A DNA stretch of 64,000 nucleotides from Prevotella sp. (GCA_017554105.1 JAFZIY010000025.1:1-64000), one strand, 5' to 3'. Counted from the stretch's first letter, positions 26,481 through 36,089 are shown. Notes: generated from the sequence alone by a model not told the origin. Numbers and translations are program-made.

Positions 26481-27794
26481 ATGTTCTTAACACGAAGATT
26501 CTATATAGTTATCATAACCATCATCGGCATCATTGCCGCTGGCTATTGGCTGTCACCGCTGTTTGTGGTTGGCAAGGTGTTGCTTGCGCTCTTCCTGCTC
26601 ATCTTGCTCACCGAGATAGTGATGCTCTATTGGCGGCGTGGCATTCAGGCGCGACGCTCATGCAGTGACCGCTTCTCCAACGGCGACGACAACGTGGTGA
26701 GGGTACATATAGACAACGCCTTCCCATATAAGGTGAAGGTGGAGGTCATCGACGAGATACCCTTCGTGTTCCAGCGGCGCGACATCTGTTTCAAGGCCAC
26801 CGTTGATGCTAAGGACAGCACCACCATAGAATACAAACTGAAGCCGAAGGAGCGTGGGGTGTATGGCTTCGGCAACATACGCACGTTCGCTACGGTGGGA
26901 CTGGGGATGGTCAGCCGGCGCTTCACCACTAAAGCAAAGCATGACGTCAAGGTATATCCCTCCTATCTTATGTTGCGTCAGTACGAACTGCTCGCAATGA
27001 GCAACAACCTACAGGAACTCGGAATAAAGAAAATAAGGAGGGTGGGGCATAACACCGACTTCGAGCAGATAAAGGAGTATGTGCAGGGCGACGACTACCG
27101 CACCATCAACTGGAAGGCAAGCGCGCGCAGGCATGCACTCATGGTGAATGTCTATCAGGACGAGCGCTCGCAGAACATCTACAACGTCATCGACCGAGGC
27201 AGGGTGATGCAGCAGGCCTTCGACGGTATGACCTTATTCGACTATGCCATCAACGCCTCGCTGGTGCTCTCGTATGTGGCCATCAGAAAGGACGACAAGG
27301 CAGGACTCATCACCTTCGACGAGCGTTTCGAGACTTTCATCCCCGCATCGAAGCAGTCGGGCCAGATGGAGATGCTCATGGACAGCCTCTACGCACAGAA
27401 GACATCGTTTGGCGAGACCGATTATTTCTCGCTCTGCGTGCATGTCGACAAGCATATCAACCGCCGCAGTCTCCTCGTGCTCTACACCAATTTCTCCGAT
27501 ATGGTGTCCATGCGCCGTCAGATGTCCTACCTGCAGCAGTTGGCACGCAAGCACGTGGTGCTCGTGGTCTTCTTCCTTGACAAGGAACAGCAGGAGTTCA
27601 TCGACACGCCCGCGGTCGACGTTGAGGACTACTATCGTCATGTGATAGCCGAGAAGTTCTCCTACGAGAAACGTCTCATCGTAAGCACGCTGCGCCAGAA
27701 CGGCATCTACAGTCTGCTCACCACCCCCGATCAGTTGTCCGTTAACATCATCAACAAATACCTTGAACTGAAGGCAAGGCAGATAATATCGTGA
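26481..27794 (+). CDS. DUF58 domain protein, MoxR partner
   Basis: 437 residues. Two transmembrane segments open the protein (about 8-24 and 30-48), followed by a beta-rich region and the DUF58 signature (EYVQGDDYRTINWKASARR) at about 195-213, then a VWA-like domain ending near residue 400. DUF58 proteins are the usual client or partner of MoxR ATPases. The gap to MoxR is 134 bases of repeat, wider than elsewhere in this operon. The next gene (a PKD protein) begins only 21 bases after the stop. Confidence 0.92.
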   Translation: MFLTRRFYIVIITIIGIIAAGYWLSPLFVVGKVLLALFLLILLTEIVMLYWRRGIQARRSCSDRFSNGDDNVVRVHIDNAFPYKVKVEVIDEIPFVFQRRDICFKATVDAKDSTTIEYKLKPKERGVYGFGNIRTFATVGLGMVSRRFTTKAKHDVKVYPSYLMLRQYELLAMSNNLQELGIKKIRRVGHNTDFEQIKEYVQGDDYRTINWKASARRHALMVNVYQDERSQNIYNVIDRGRVMQQAFDGMTLFDYAINASLVLSYVAIRKDDKAGLITFDERFETFIPASKQSGQMEMLMDSLYAQKTSFGETDYFSLCVHVDKHINRRSLLVLYTNFSDMVSMRRQMSYLQQLARKHVVLVVFFLDKEQQEFIDTPAVDVEDYYRHVIAEKFSYEKRLIVSTLRQNGIYSLLTTPDQLSVNIINKYLELKARQIIS

Positions 27795-27815
27795 TAAGCA
27801 AAACTACCAAAGGCA

Positions 27816-29639
27816 ATGAGAAAATATATATCTTTATTTGCGGCATTGATGTGCCTGAGTGTTAGCGCCCAGGAACTGACGGCCGATTTCGGCGCCAGCG
27901 AAGGCATGGTGTCATATTACGAGCAGGGATGGGACAGTCAGGCGGAGTTCAACACCTGGACCTATTCCAGCAGCAGTTCCTCCACCTGGAAATTGGGTAA
28001 TGCCAGCAAGCCGTTCTCCACCATCGACAGCAACAGCAAGTCGTCAATGGTTTTGAACTATAGCAGTGGGCAGAACGAGGTGGCAACCTCGCCCGCCATC
28101 GACATCCGCGAGGGTAGTCAACTGGAGTTCTACTGCTACGCCAGCGGCATCTTCCTGTATTATGGAGCATGGACACTTTATGCGATAGTCGACGGAGAGT
28201 CCACAGTCCTTATCGACCAGTTCCAATGGGCACAGGACAAGGGCTACGAGGGACCCAGTTGGGAGAGGTTCACCGTCAACCTTGCCGACTATGCAGGCAA
28301 AAATGTGAAGTTCTCGTTCGTCTATCAGGGCGACTATGGTGAGGACGAGGCCATCGACGGCTTCAAAATAAAGCAAATGGCCACCGGTGACGACGCTACA
28401 GTAAGCATCAAGCAAGGCGAGAGCGTGCATTTCCTCGACACGAGCAAGGGCAACGTGACATCGTGGAACTGGACCTTCGAGGGAGGCACACCGTCCACCA
28501 GCACCGAGCAGAACCCCGTGGTGACCTACAACGAGATAGGCACCTATGCCGTGACACTGACCGTAGGCGACGGCAACAGCACTGCAACCAAGACACGCAA
28601 TGCCTACGTCACCGTCAGCGGAGAGGCTCCCATCGCGGCGGTAGGAATGCCCGACGGCGCCTATCTGTCGCCCTGGGTGATGATGTTCGTGCCGACAAAT
28701 GAGCCGTTGACCTTCAAGGACGCCTCCACAGGCAATCCCACACAGTGGGCGTGGACCATCAGCGGTGCCGAGCCGTCCACCAGCACCGAGCAGAACCCCA
28801 CCGTCACCTATACCAACGAGGGCACCTACGGCATCAGTCTTGAGGTGGCCAACGACGTAGGAAGCAATGTCTTCGAGACCGTCGACAATGCCATCCAGGC
28901 AGGTGGTGAGCAGGAGATATGGAACATCGCTCCCGAGGAGACCACCTCCCTGACGATGATGGAGATGGGGTGGTGGGGCAACTATGCCGGCACCAACTGG
29001 CTCGGTATGGGTGAGTTTGCCGAGCATTTCGACGCACCGCTCACAGATGCCACCATCAGCAAGGTGAACATCTATTTCGGTAAGGTGACAGCAGCATCGG
29101 CCGATGCCGACATCAACGTGAAGATAGCTGCCGCAGGCGACGACGGCATGCCTGGCGAGATACTGGGCAGCACCAGTCTCAAGGCCAGCCAACTGGCTTA
29201 CGACCCGACTACCGTCAACGCCACCGAGTTTGTGTTTGACACCCCCGTAGAGGTGACGGCCGGCACCGAGTTCTTTGCCGTTGTGGGACCGTTCCCCAAT
29301 GACAACGGTGACGACATCGCCATCCTGCTCTGCCGCCGAGGCGAGGGGGAGAAATGCACCGCCTACCATTTTGTATATGACGAGGGCGCAGACTACAACT
29401 ACCTCGACACCGGCAAGTGGTACAAGAACGACGACGACCCATTGTCTATGACTATAGCACCATTGCTCAAGTACAGTGCATCGACAAGCATCGACACCGC
29501 CAGCGTTACCGGACAGGTGGCCTCACGCACCTATTATAACGTTGCCGGCATTGCCAGCGACAAGCCGTTCCGAGGCATGAACATCGTGGTCACCCGTTAC
29601 ACCGACGGCACACATACCGCCACGAAAATCATTCGTTAA
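27816..29639 (+). CDS. Secreted PKD-domain protein with jelly-roll N-terminus
   Basis: 607 residues with a signal peptide (MRKYISLFAALMCLSVSAQ). The N-terminal 170 residues look like a MAM or choice-of-anchor jelly roll (YYEQGWDSQAEFNTW onward). Two PKD domains follow at about 190-270 and 275-365, each carrying the same PSTSTEQNP turn encoded by 27 identical bases. Then comes a beta domain of unknown type (about 370-540) and a short tail, YYNVAGIASDKPFRGMNIVV, resembling the last strands of a Bacteroidetes secretion (Por/T9SS-type) tail. No catalytic residues are evident; an adhesive or glycan-binding surface protein is plausible. No promoter of its own was seen. Confidence 0.83.
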   Translation: MRKYISLFAALMCLSVSAQELTADFGASEGMVSYYEQGWDSQAEFNTWTYSSSSSSTWKLGNASKPFSTIDSNSKSSMVLNYSSGQNEVATSPAIDIREGSQLEFYCYASGIFLYYGAWTLYAIVDGESTVLIDQFQWAQDKGYEGPSWERFTVNLADYAGKNVKFSFVYQGDYGEDEAIDGFKIKQMATGDDATVSIKQGESVHFLDTSKGNVTSWNWTFEGGTPSTSTEQNPVVTYNEIGTYAVTLTVGDGNSTATKTRNAYVTVSGEAPIAAVGMPDGAYLSPWVMMFVPTNEPLTFKDASTGNPTQWAWTISGAEPSTSTEQNPTVTYTNEGTYGISLEVANDVGSNVFETVDNAIQAGGEQEIWNIAPEETTSLTMMEMGWWGNYAGTNWLGMGEFAEHFDAPLTDATISKVNIYFGKVTAASADADINVKIAAAGDDGMPGEILGSTSLKASQLAYDPTTVNATEFVFDTPVEVTAGTEFFAVVGPFPNDNGDDIAILLCRRGEGEKCTAYHFVYDEGADYNYLDTGKWYKNDDDPLSMTIAPLLKYSASTSIDTASVTGQVASRTYYNVAGIASDKPFRGMNIVVTRYTDGTHTATKIIR

Positions 29640-29666
29640 CACCACATCCAACAGAGCCTTAGACAC

Positions 29667-29718
29667 ATTAAGGGGCGTGCAGCGACAAAGGTCGAGCATG
29701 CCCCTTAATATATTTTTG
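29667..29718 (+). terminator. Strong terminator after the PKD protein gene
   Basis: A 14-base stem (29667-29680 with 29696-29709, one G-T pair) and a 15-base loop, followed by a T-rich tract. It closes the long transcript that may start at 21.33 kb. Confidence 0.85.
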
Positions 29719-29884
29719 AAAGGGCACTCTTAAAGATTCTTATTAGAGTTGGTATTTCGCCCTGCGTTTGATATACCTTCAGCACTATTGTTTGTGCATG
29801 TTTTGTCATGCGAAATATGGCAAATTAGGTAATCAGAGAGGGTTTTTAGTGTTTTCATATTTAATGTTTTGATTTTTAATGTTG

Positions 29885-30014
29885 TATCTTTGCAATAGGA
29901 TTCAGTGATAGTGGTGGGCGTGTGTTGTCAGTGGGTCGGTGTCAGTTGCTCTGCTGTGATAGCAGAAAAAAATGCGGGAAGTGGCTGCGGTATCAACAAA
30001 AATGCTTATATTTG
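29885..30014 (+). promoter_or_regulatory. Two tandem -7 elements upstream of the LOG gene
   Basis: TATCTTTG at 29885-29892 and TATATTTG at 30007-30014. The second predicts a start near 30021 and a 33-nt leader to the ATG at 30054. Neither has a convincing -33 at the usual distance. The rest of 29719-29884 shows nothing I can identify. Confidence 0.5.
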
Positions 30015-30053
30015 CAGATGTAAAAAATGTGTCGAACTAAAAACAATGCTATT

Positions 30054-31025
30054 ATGTATAAGATTCCTGACCATGAAGAGCAAGTGAAGGTGTTCAACTA
30101 TATGCGCGAGGTGCCTTACGACGTGATGCCCGACAGCCTGTATACCGCATCGGAGTTGTACGACCAGATGTGCGAGGGTGGCACGCAAAGGTATGAGGAC
30201 TGTTTCGACAAGAAGGTGTACGACCATTTCATAGGCACCGGCAAGCATGCCAATACCGAGCATGAGATGTTCGCCCGCGCGCTGCACGACTTCAGCATCG
30301 GCAAGCATCTGGACAAGTACCTGAAACAGTACGACCGCTGCAAGGTGGTGGGTGTGATGGGTGGACACGCCCTGTTGCGTACCGACAGCATGTACCGTGA
30401 GATAGTACTGATGAGCAAGCAGTTGACCGAGCACGACTCGCTGATGGTTACAGGTGGCGGTCCCGGTGCCATGGAGGCGACTCACCTGGGTGCATGGCTT
30501 GCCGGCAGGACTGCAGACGATGTGGATGTGGCATTGTCAATACTCGCGGCTGCGCCGTCGTTCAGGGACGAGGGGTGGTGCAACACAGCCTTCGAGGTGA
30601 TACGCCGGTTCCCGCAAAACCGCTATCGCAGTCTGGGACTGCCCACATGGCTTTATGGACATGAGCCATCGGCACCATTCGCCACCGACATCGCGAAGTG
30701 GTTCGACAACAGCATACGCGAGGACTCCATCCTCACCATCGCCTTCGGTGGTATAATATTCACGCCGGGCAGTGCCGGAACGATGCAGGAGGTGTTCCAG
30801 GAGGCGGTGCAGAACCACTACCTCAGTTTCGGCATATCGTCGCCGATGGTGTTCCTCGGACAGCAGTTCTGGAGTGAGGAGATTCCCGTCTATCCTTTCC
30901 TGCAGGAACTTATCAGGAAGGGCAGGTACAAGAACCTACTCCTCTCGCTCACCGACTCCTCACAGGAGGCAGTGGATGAACTGATGCGATTTAGAGAGAT
31001 GCAGAATGTAGAATGTAGAATGTAG
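30054..31025 (+). CDS. LOG-family Rossmann-fold nucleotide-binding protein
   Basis: About 323 residues from the ATG at 30054; nine further upstream codons are open but would leave almost no leader after the promoter. The Rossmann core shows VTGGGPGAMEA and, near the end, the LOG motif as TPGSAGTMQEVFQEA, where the family normally reads PGGxGTxxE (Gly replaced by Ser). LOG proteins are cytoplasmic phosphoribohydrolases acting on nucleoside monophosphates, or molybdenum-cofactor carrier-like relatives. It is larger than plant-type LOG (about 200), with a 90-residue N-terminal helical region. Its last residues (MQNVECRM) are encoded by a triple agaatgt repeat, so the natural C-terminus may have been altered. 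Confidence 0.8.
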   Translation: MYKIPDHEEQVKVFNYMREVPYDVMPDSLYTASELYDQMCEGGTQRYEDCFDKKVYDHFIGTGKHANTEHEMFARALHDFSIGKHLDKYLKQYDRCKVVGVMGGHALLRTDSMYREIVLMSKQLTEHDSLMVTGGGPGAMEATHLGAWLAGRTADDVDVALSILAAAPSFRDEGWCNTAFEVIRRFPQNRYRSLGLPTWLYGHEPSAPFATDIAKWFDNSIREDSILTIAFGGIIFTPGSAGTMQEVFQEAVQNHYLSFGISSPMVFLGQQFWSEEIPVYPFLQELIRKGRYKNLLLSLTDSSQEAVDELMRFREMQNVECRM

Positions 31026-31090
31026 AATTATGATTACCACTATGTTCCATGCACTAAGGCTTGTTCTTGAAATGTAATCATAACTCTACA
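31022..31090. repeat. Inverted repeat at the convergent LOG / pectate lyase junction
   Basis: tagaattatgattac at about 31022-31036 pairs with gtaatcataactcta at about 31074-31088 (one mismatch). It lies between the two convergent stops and follows three agaatgt units (31011-31030). It may act as a weak two-way terminator, though it has no T-run. Confidence 0.6.
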
Positions 31091-31104
31091 ATCTACACTC
31101 TCCA

Positions 31105-33432
31105 TTAAAAAGCGCGTTTCCTCACGCTTTTCTTGCCATCGTTCATTGTAGTGACAACGATGCAGACGCCATGTGTGGGCTTGCTGATTTCCTGTCCCTG
31201 CAGGTTATAGTAGCGTACGCTCTTCGCTATGCCGCTGTCCCTTGCCGTGTCGATGGCTGTCGAGGTCTCTGTCACCTTTCCGCTGATCTGGATATTTGCA
31301 AGGGCGAGATACTTGACATTCGTGTTCTCGGGAATGTTATATGCATGAATGATGAGTCGGCATGTACCGCCTGATGCCACCACGTTCGACATCTGCTTGT
31401 TTATGATGGTGTAGTAGCCGCCGTCGGAATTGTTGCGGTTAGGCTTCTGTGACGGAGCCACGACATATCTCGTTCCGTCGCTTGTCTCCCAGTATGCGTC
31501 GAAGTTACCACTGTCCGTTCCTATCCTTGAGATATAGAAACTGATGTTCGTGGGCACGAACTTCGCGTTCTCAGCCATTGTTATCTCATAGCAGATGGCA
31601 TTGCCGTCAACGGCTTCGGTATGTGTCTGTCCGTCGTTGTTGGTCACCTGGGTCATGGACAGTCCGTTCACGTTCTTCGTGCCGCCATATTTCAGCAGAC
31701 TGCCCAGTGTCACGTTGTCTGCGACGATGGAAGTGGCCACGTCGGATGTTATTACCGCATCCTCTGCCTCTCCAGTGCTGAAGTCCCATGTTATCTGTGC
31801 GCTTGTACCCTCTGGTTCTACTGGGTCGACGGTGATGTCGCCGTTGACATCCACCTTCACGCATTCTGGATAATACTCATCGACGCTGCTGTCGGCATCG
31901 CTGTTCTCGTCCTGCATGATGTCCTCGACAAGACTGTTGCAGTACACCTCGATGTTGGTGTACCATCCCCTTGGGTCAAGGTCGTAGTCGTTAGGAGAGA
32001 GGTTTCCGCCGTTGGCTTCCTCCCATTCGTCAGCCATTCCGTCATCGTCGGCATCGAAGTCATCGTCGCGCTCTCCATATTCCAGTTCGTAGGTGCCTTG
32101 GTCAGACACGAAGTCGATGATGCCCGGCAGGTGGGTCACGGTCTTTCCGTCGCCGGTGGTCGTTGCTGTTCCTGTGTATGTGGTGGTGCCAGTCTCCGCC
32201 TCTTCCATATAACGGGCGTCAACGCCGTCGCGGAAGAGTGATGCGCCACAGTAGCCGAGCACCTTCTGGAATGCCGTCTGTGCGCTGTGTGTGGTCACCG
32301 TGCCTGGATCTATCGGGTTGTCCATTTTCACTTTGACATAGTCGTTGCCGTATTTCGTGATGTATTCTACCAACTCTCCATACAGGTGGTCGTTGTCCTG
32401 CATGTATTTCTCGCCGCTGATATCCCTGAGACCACTCTCATAGATAACTCCGTTCCAGTCGTAGTTTGCCGCGTTGGAACCTGCTGCCGTGACGTAGTTT
32501 CCTGCGATGTAGTATCGGCTGGCATATCCCATGAATGGCGAGCCCGAGGCGTTGCCCTCAACGGCTACCGACACTTGTGTCACACGGGTCTTGTTGACCG
32601 TTGCCGGTCCTGCCTTGTAATAGTTGTTCACGATGTTTATCTGACCTCCTCCGGTACCTCCGTAGCATCCGTTGCCGTTGCCCCAGTTGTACATCACGCA
32701 GTTGCGGAAGTCAACCTTCTCTGCCTGTATGGCATTGCCGTATGTCTCCTGATCGTAGCCGGTCCAGTTGTATCGTGCCCCGCAGAATCGTGGTGCTCGG
32801 TTCTGTACGTGTGCTATGAAGTTGTGGTGGAACGACGCGTTCTTGCCTCCCCAGATGCCGCCGAAACTGTGTTCTGCCTTAGTGTGTCCGGCATTTGCAA
32901 GTGCCTCGCCGAGCGTGCACCATTGCATGGTGAAGTTCAGGTTATCATAGAACGACGCTATCTCGTCGATGCTCCATGAGAACGAGCAGTGGTCGAGAAT
33001 GATGTTGTTCTTCTCCTTGTTCCAGATGGCGTCTGCTCCGTCGTTGACATCCACTTCCTGTCCGCGTCGCACGCGAATGAAACGTATGATGTTGTTGTTG
33101 CCCGGGCGCACGGTATAATAGCGGATGGTGATGCCGGGGTAGGGTGCCGTCTGTCCTTCTATGGTGGTGTTATTGCCTATCACGAGGTCGCTCTGCAGCG
33201 CTATCACTCCCGCAACGTCAAAGACAACAATCTTTTTGTCGTTTCCGCTCACGGCAGCCCTTAGCGACCCTGCACCGCTGTTGTTGAGGTTGGTGACATG
33301 CTTCACCGTTCCTCCACGTCCTCCCGTAATGTTTCTTCCGAAGCCTTCAGCGCCGGGGAATGCGGGCGTTTGGGCATGTGCCATCACTAAACAAAGCAAT
33401 GCAGCAAACAATGTAGTATAAATCTTCTTCAT
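31105..33432 (-). CDS. Secreted PL1-family pectate lyase
   Basis: 775 residues with a signal peptide ending at AHAQ. The right-handed beta-helix of polysaccharide lyase family 1 spans about 22-400: DHCSFSWSIDE at 146-156 (calcium-binding region) and RAPRFCGAR at 212-220 (catalytic Arg block). It should cleave polygalacturonate by beta-elimination in the periplasm or outside the cell. A calcium-loop segment (DDDFDADDDGMADEWE) follows near 455-470, then a beta domain of about 200 residues and a short tail RYYNLQGQEISKPTHGVCIV like that of the PKD protein. It lies beside a GH28-GH105 fusion; together they form a pectin set. No clear promoter was seen upstream. Confidence 0.92.
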   Translation of the reverse strand: MKKIYTTLFAALLCLVMAHAQTPAFPGAEGFGRNITGGRGGTVKHVTNLNNSGAGSLRAAVSGNDKKIVVFDVAGVIALQSDLVIGNNTTIEGQTAPYPGITIRYYTVRPGNNNIIRFIRVRRGQEVDVNDGADAIWNKEKNNIILDHCSFSWSIDEIASFYDNLNFTMQWCTLGEALANAGHTKAEHSFGGIWGGKNASFHHNFIAHVQNRAPRFCGARYNWTGYDQETYGNAIQAEKVDFRNCVMYNWGNGNGCYGGTGGGQINIVNNYYKAGPATVNKTRVTQVSVAVEGNASGSPFMGYASRYYIAGNYVTAAGSNAANYDWNGVIYESGLRDISGEKYMQDNDHLYGELVEYITKYGNDYVKVKMDNPIDPGTVTTHSAQTAFQKVLGYCGASLFRDGVDARYMEEAETGTTTYTGTATTTGDGKTVTHLPGIIDFVSDQGTYELEYGERDDDFDADDDGMADEWEEANGGNLSPNDYDLDPRGWYTNIEVYCNSLVEDIMQDENSDADSSVDEYYPECVKVDVNGDITVDPVEPEGTSAQITWDFSTGEAEDAVITSDVATSIVADNVTLGSLLKYGGTKNVNGLSMTQVTNNDGQTHTEAVDGNAICYEITMAENAKFVPTNISFYISRIGTDSGNFDAYWETSDGTRYVVAPSQKPNRNNSDGGYYTIINKQMSNVVASGGTCRLIIHAYNIPENTNVKYLALANIQISGKVTETSTAIDTARDSGIAKSVRYYNLQGQEISKPTHGVCIVVTTMNDGKKSVRKRAF

Positions 33433-33521
33433 ATCTTTTTGATTTGTTTCTTGTTTCTAATATTATCGGCTTATGTCACCTTAAACCTTAAAGCGTAGCG
33501 ACCTTAAACCTCAAACCTTAC

Positions 33522-36089
33522 TTATATATTATACGTTCCGAATCCGAGCATCTCCATCTCCAGTGCCGCCCAGATGAATGGTCCTACGCCCTTGGCGTCG
33601 TTGTCTCTCACTGGCTCACTCATGTAATAGTCGAAAGAACCGTCACGGCGTGGGTTGCTCTCAGGACCGAGACCGCTCACCTCGCAACACTTCGTGAGGC
33701 TTATCGTCTTGTCGGGATTTATCTTCACGAACTCCTTCACGATACCCTTGAAAGCCTTTATTCCAGCCTCTTTCATGTCATCGCCCACATATCCGAGTCG
33801 TGCTGACTTCAGCAGACAGTAGGCGAACATACTGCTGCATGTGGCCTCGAGGTAGTTGCGAGGGTCTTTGACGTCGAGGACATCATACCACAAGCCGGTC
33901 TTCTCGTCCTGGTATTTCACGGTGTTGTGAAGCACTTTTGCCAGTAGGTCGATAACCTCCTGACGACGGTCATAGTCTTTTGGCAGTGCATCGAGGATTT
34001 CCACGAGTGCCATAGCAAACCATCCCTGCGCCCTTCCCCAGGTGTGTTGGCTGAGTCCTGTGGTCTTGTCTGCCCAGAACATGCTGTGCGTCTCGTCCCA
34101 CGCGTGTTTCCAGAGACCAGTCTTCTCGTCATAGGTGCGCTGGGCGGTCTTCGTCACTTGCATCACCGCGTCGTCATACACCTTCTTGGTATCCTTGTTC
34201 AGGTAGGATGCGGCAGCGGTATAGAAGGGAAGTCCCATGAAGATACCGTCGAGCCATACCTGCTTCTGGTATATCGCCTTGTGCCACCACACGCCCTCGT
34301 CGGTGCGAGGCTGTTTCTCGAGTTGTCTGAAGAGCGTGTTTATGGCTGTGAGGTTCTTTTTCTCAGGGTAGAGTTGCTGCCATTGGAGCACGAATTTCCC
34401 CGTGCGCACCTGGTCGAGGTTATAGTCCTCGAACTTATAGGTCTTGATGTTGCCTTTCTCATCAATCATCTCCTTGCAATACTCGTTCAAATACGCAATA
34501 ACGCCCTGGTCGTCGTAAACCAGAGCAGTATTGAGCATTCCTTCCATCTCTATTCCCATGACATAACTCCACCGTGGTTTCTTGGCGAAGTCGAGCATGT
34601 AGGGATGGTTCACCCTTTGTATCTCGGAGCGTGTCATCCACATGCTGTATGTGGGGTAGGGGAAGTCGCTGAGCACCAGACTGCCGTTAATCGTCAGGTT
34701 GTCCCAGTGGAGGTCCTGCGCATGTCCTATCTGATGCACTCCCTCGTCGGTGACACCGTCGAACTTGCAGTTCTTCACGTATATGTTGTTCACGGTATAT
34801 GCGAGTTTCTCGTCCTCGTATCCCACTATCATTATGCCGTACTTGCTCTTCTTGCATGTCACGTTCTCCATATAGACGTTCTGCACCGTGGGATAGAAAC
34901 CTCGGCAGCACACCTCTTTAGGCTCGTAGTCGGTGTTTATCTTCAGCACCGCCTCCTGGCACTGTCCTACTTCCACATTGCGGAAATATATGTTCTCCAC
35001 GATACCGCCACGACAGGAGTTGGTCTTGATGCGAAGCACGCGCTCAAGGTTGGGGGAGTCCATCTTGCAGTTCTCAACGAACACGTTCTTGCATCCTCCT
35101 GATATCTCACTGCCGATGACAACACCGCCGTGACCGTCCTCCATGGTGCAGTTCCTTACTATGATGTTGCGGCTTGGTGTGCCGGCATATTTTCCAGTCG
35201 CTCCGGCACGGCCGTCGGCATTGCGACCGCTCTTTATTGCGATGCAGTCGTCACCAGTGTGGAAGATACAATCCTCGATGAGCACATTCTCACAACTCTC
35301 TGGGTCACAGCCGTCTCCGTTAGGTCCTTCGTTCCATACTTTAACACCTTTTACGGTGATGTTTTTTGAAAGCAGAGGATGAATAACCCAGAAGGGAGAA
35401 CGCAGGAGAGTGACTCCTGAGATGAGTATATTCTCGCATTGGTTGAAGTTTATCAACTGCGGACGGAGTCCGTTTCCCTTGCCGAAGATACGCTTTTCCA
35501 TAGGTACGCCGTCCTCGGCATACTTCATGAGCCTATCCCTGCTACCGCCATTCTGCCGCTCGTCGATACCAGGAACCTTGGGGTAGCCCTTCTTGGCACT
35601 CATTGCCCACCATGTCTCAGGTGTGGCGGCACCGTCGATGGTACCCTTTCCCGAGATTGCGATGTTCTTTTGCTGGTATGCGTAGATGCAAGGCTGGTAG
35701 TTGTAAAGGTCGAGTCCTTCCCATCGCGTGGGAACAAGAGGATAGAGGTTGGTGTCAAACTCGAACAGTAGGGTGGCACCTTCCTCCACTACGAGATTCA
35801 CGTTGCTCTTCATGGTGATGGCTCCCGTCTTCCATGTTCCTGCCGGTACGATGACGTGTCCGCCACCTCTCTTCGACACATTATCTATAGCCTTGTTTAT
35901 TGCTTTCTGGTTCTTGGCTGCTGTGGCGGAGGTCTTGGCCCCGTACTTGGTGACAGACACCTGGTAGTCGGGGAACTCCGGAGCCTTTATCGACTCGTCA
36001 ATCTCCTTATAGGTCTTCTCCCATGCCTGTGCAGTCATAGATGTGGGCAGTATTATCGCCGCTAACAGCAGATATAAAAACTTCTTCAT
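33522..36089 (-). CDS. Secreted GH28 polygalacturonase fused to GH105 unsaturated glucuronyl hydrolase
   Basis: 855 residues with signal peptide MKKFLYLLLAAIILPTSMTA. The first half (about 40-480) is a GH28 beta-helix with its active-site set: NGDGCD at 257-262, GDD at 279-281, GHGG at 319-322 and RIK at 353-355. The second half (about 500-855) is an (alpha/alpha)6 barrel of GH105 type, recognised by HAWDETHSMFWAD and GRAQGWFAMALVEIL. GH28 hydrolyses galacturonan and GH105 removes the unsaturated uronic acid left by lyases, so the fusion joins two successive steps that would follow the neighbouring PL1 enzyme. The -7 box TATATTTG lies at 36148-36155 on this strand. Confidence 0.92.
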   Translation of the reverse strand: MKKFLYLLLAAIILPTSMTAQAWEKTYKEIDESIKAPEFPDYQVSVTKYGAKTSATAAKNQKAINKAIDNVSKRGGGHVIVPAGTWKTGAITMKSNVNLVVEEGATLLFEFDTNLYPLVPTRWEGLDLYNYQPCIYAYQQKNIAISGKGTIDGAATPETWWAMSAKKGYPKVPGIDERQNGGSRDRLMKYAEDGVPMEKRIFGKGNGLRPQLINFNQCENILISGVTLLRSPFWVIHPLLSKNITVKGVKVWNEGPNGDGCDPESCENVLIEDCIFHTGDDCIAIKSGRNADGRAGATGKYAGTPSRNIIVRNCTMEDGHGGVVIGSEISGGCKNVFVENCKMDSPNLERVLRIKTNSCRGGIVENIYFRNVEVGQCQEAVLKINTDYEPKEVCCRGFYPTVQNVYMENVTCKKSKYGIMIVGYEDEKLAYTVNNIYVKNCKFDGVTDEGVHQIGHAQDLHWDNLTINGSLVLSDFPYPTYSMWMTRSEIQRVNHPYMLDFAKKPRWSYVMGIEMEGMLNTALVYDDQGVIAYLNEYCKEMIDEKGNIKTYKFEDYNLDQVRTGKFVLQWQQLYPEKKNLTAINTLFRQLEKQPRTDEGVWWHKAIYQKQVWLDGIFMGLPFYTAAASYLNKDTKKVYDDAVMQVTKTAQRTYDEKTGLWKHAWDETHSMFWADKTTGLSQHTWGRAQGWFAMALVEILDALPKDYDRRQEVIDLLAKVLHNTVKYQDEKTGLWYDVLDVKDPRNYLEATCSSMFAYCLLKSARLGYVGDDMKEAGIKAFKGIVKEFVKINPDKTISLTKCCEVSGLGPESNPRRDGSFDYYMSEPVRDNDAKGVGPFIWAALEMEMLGFGTYNI

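Noticed and set aside
28044-29369. 441-codon antisense open frame opposite the PKD gene
   Set aside because: Same shadow effect; composition is Leu/Gly/Cys/His-rich and matches no protein family.
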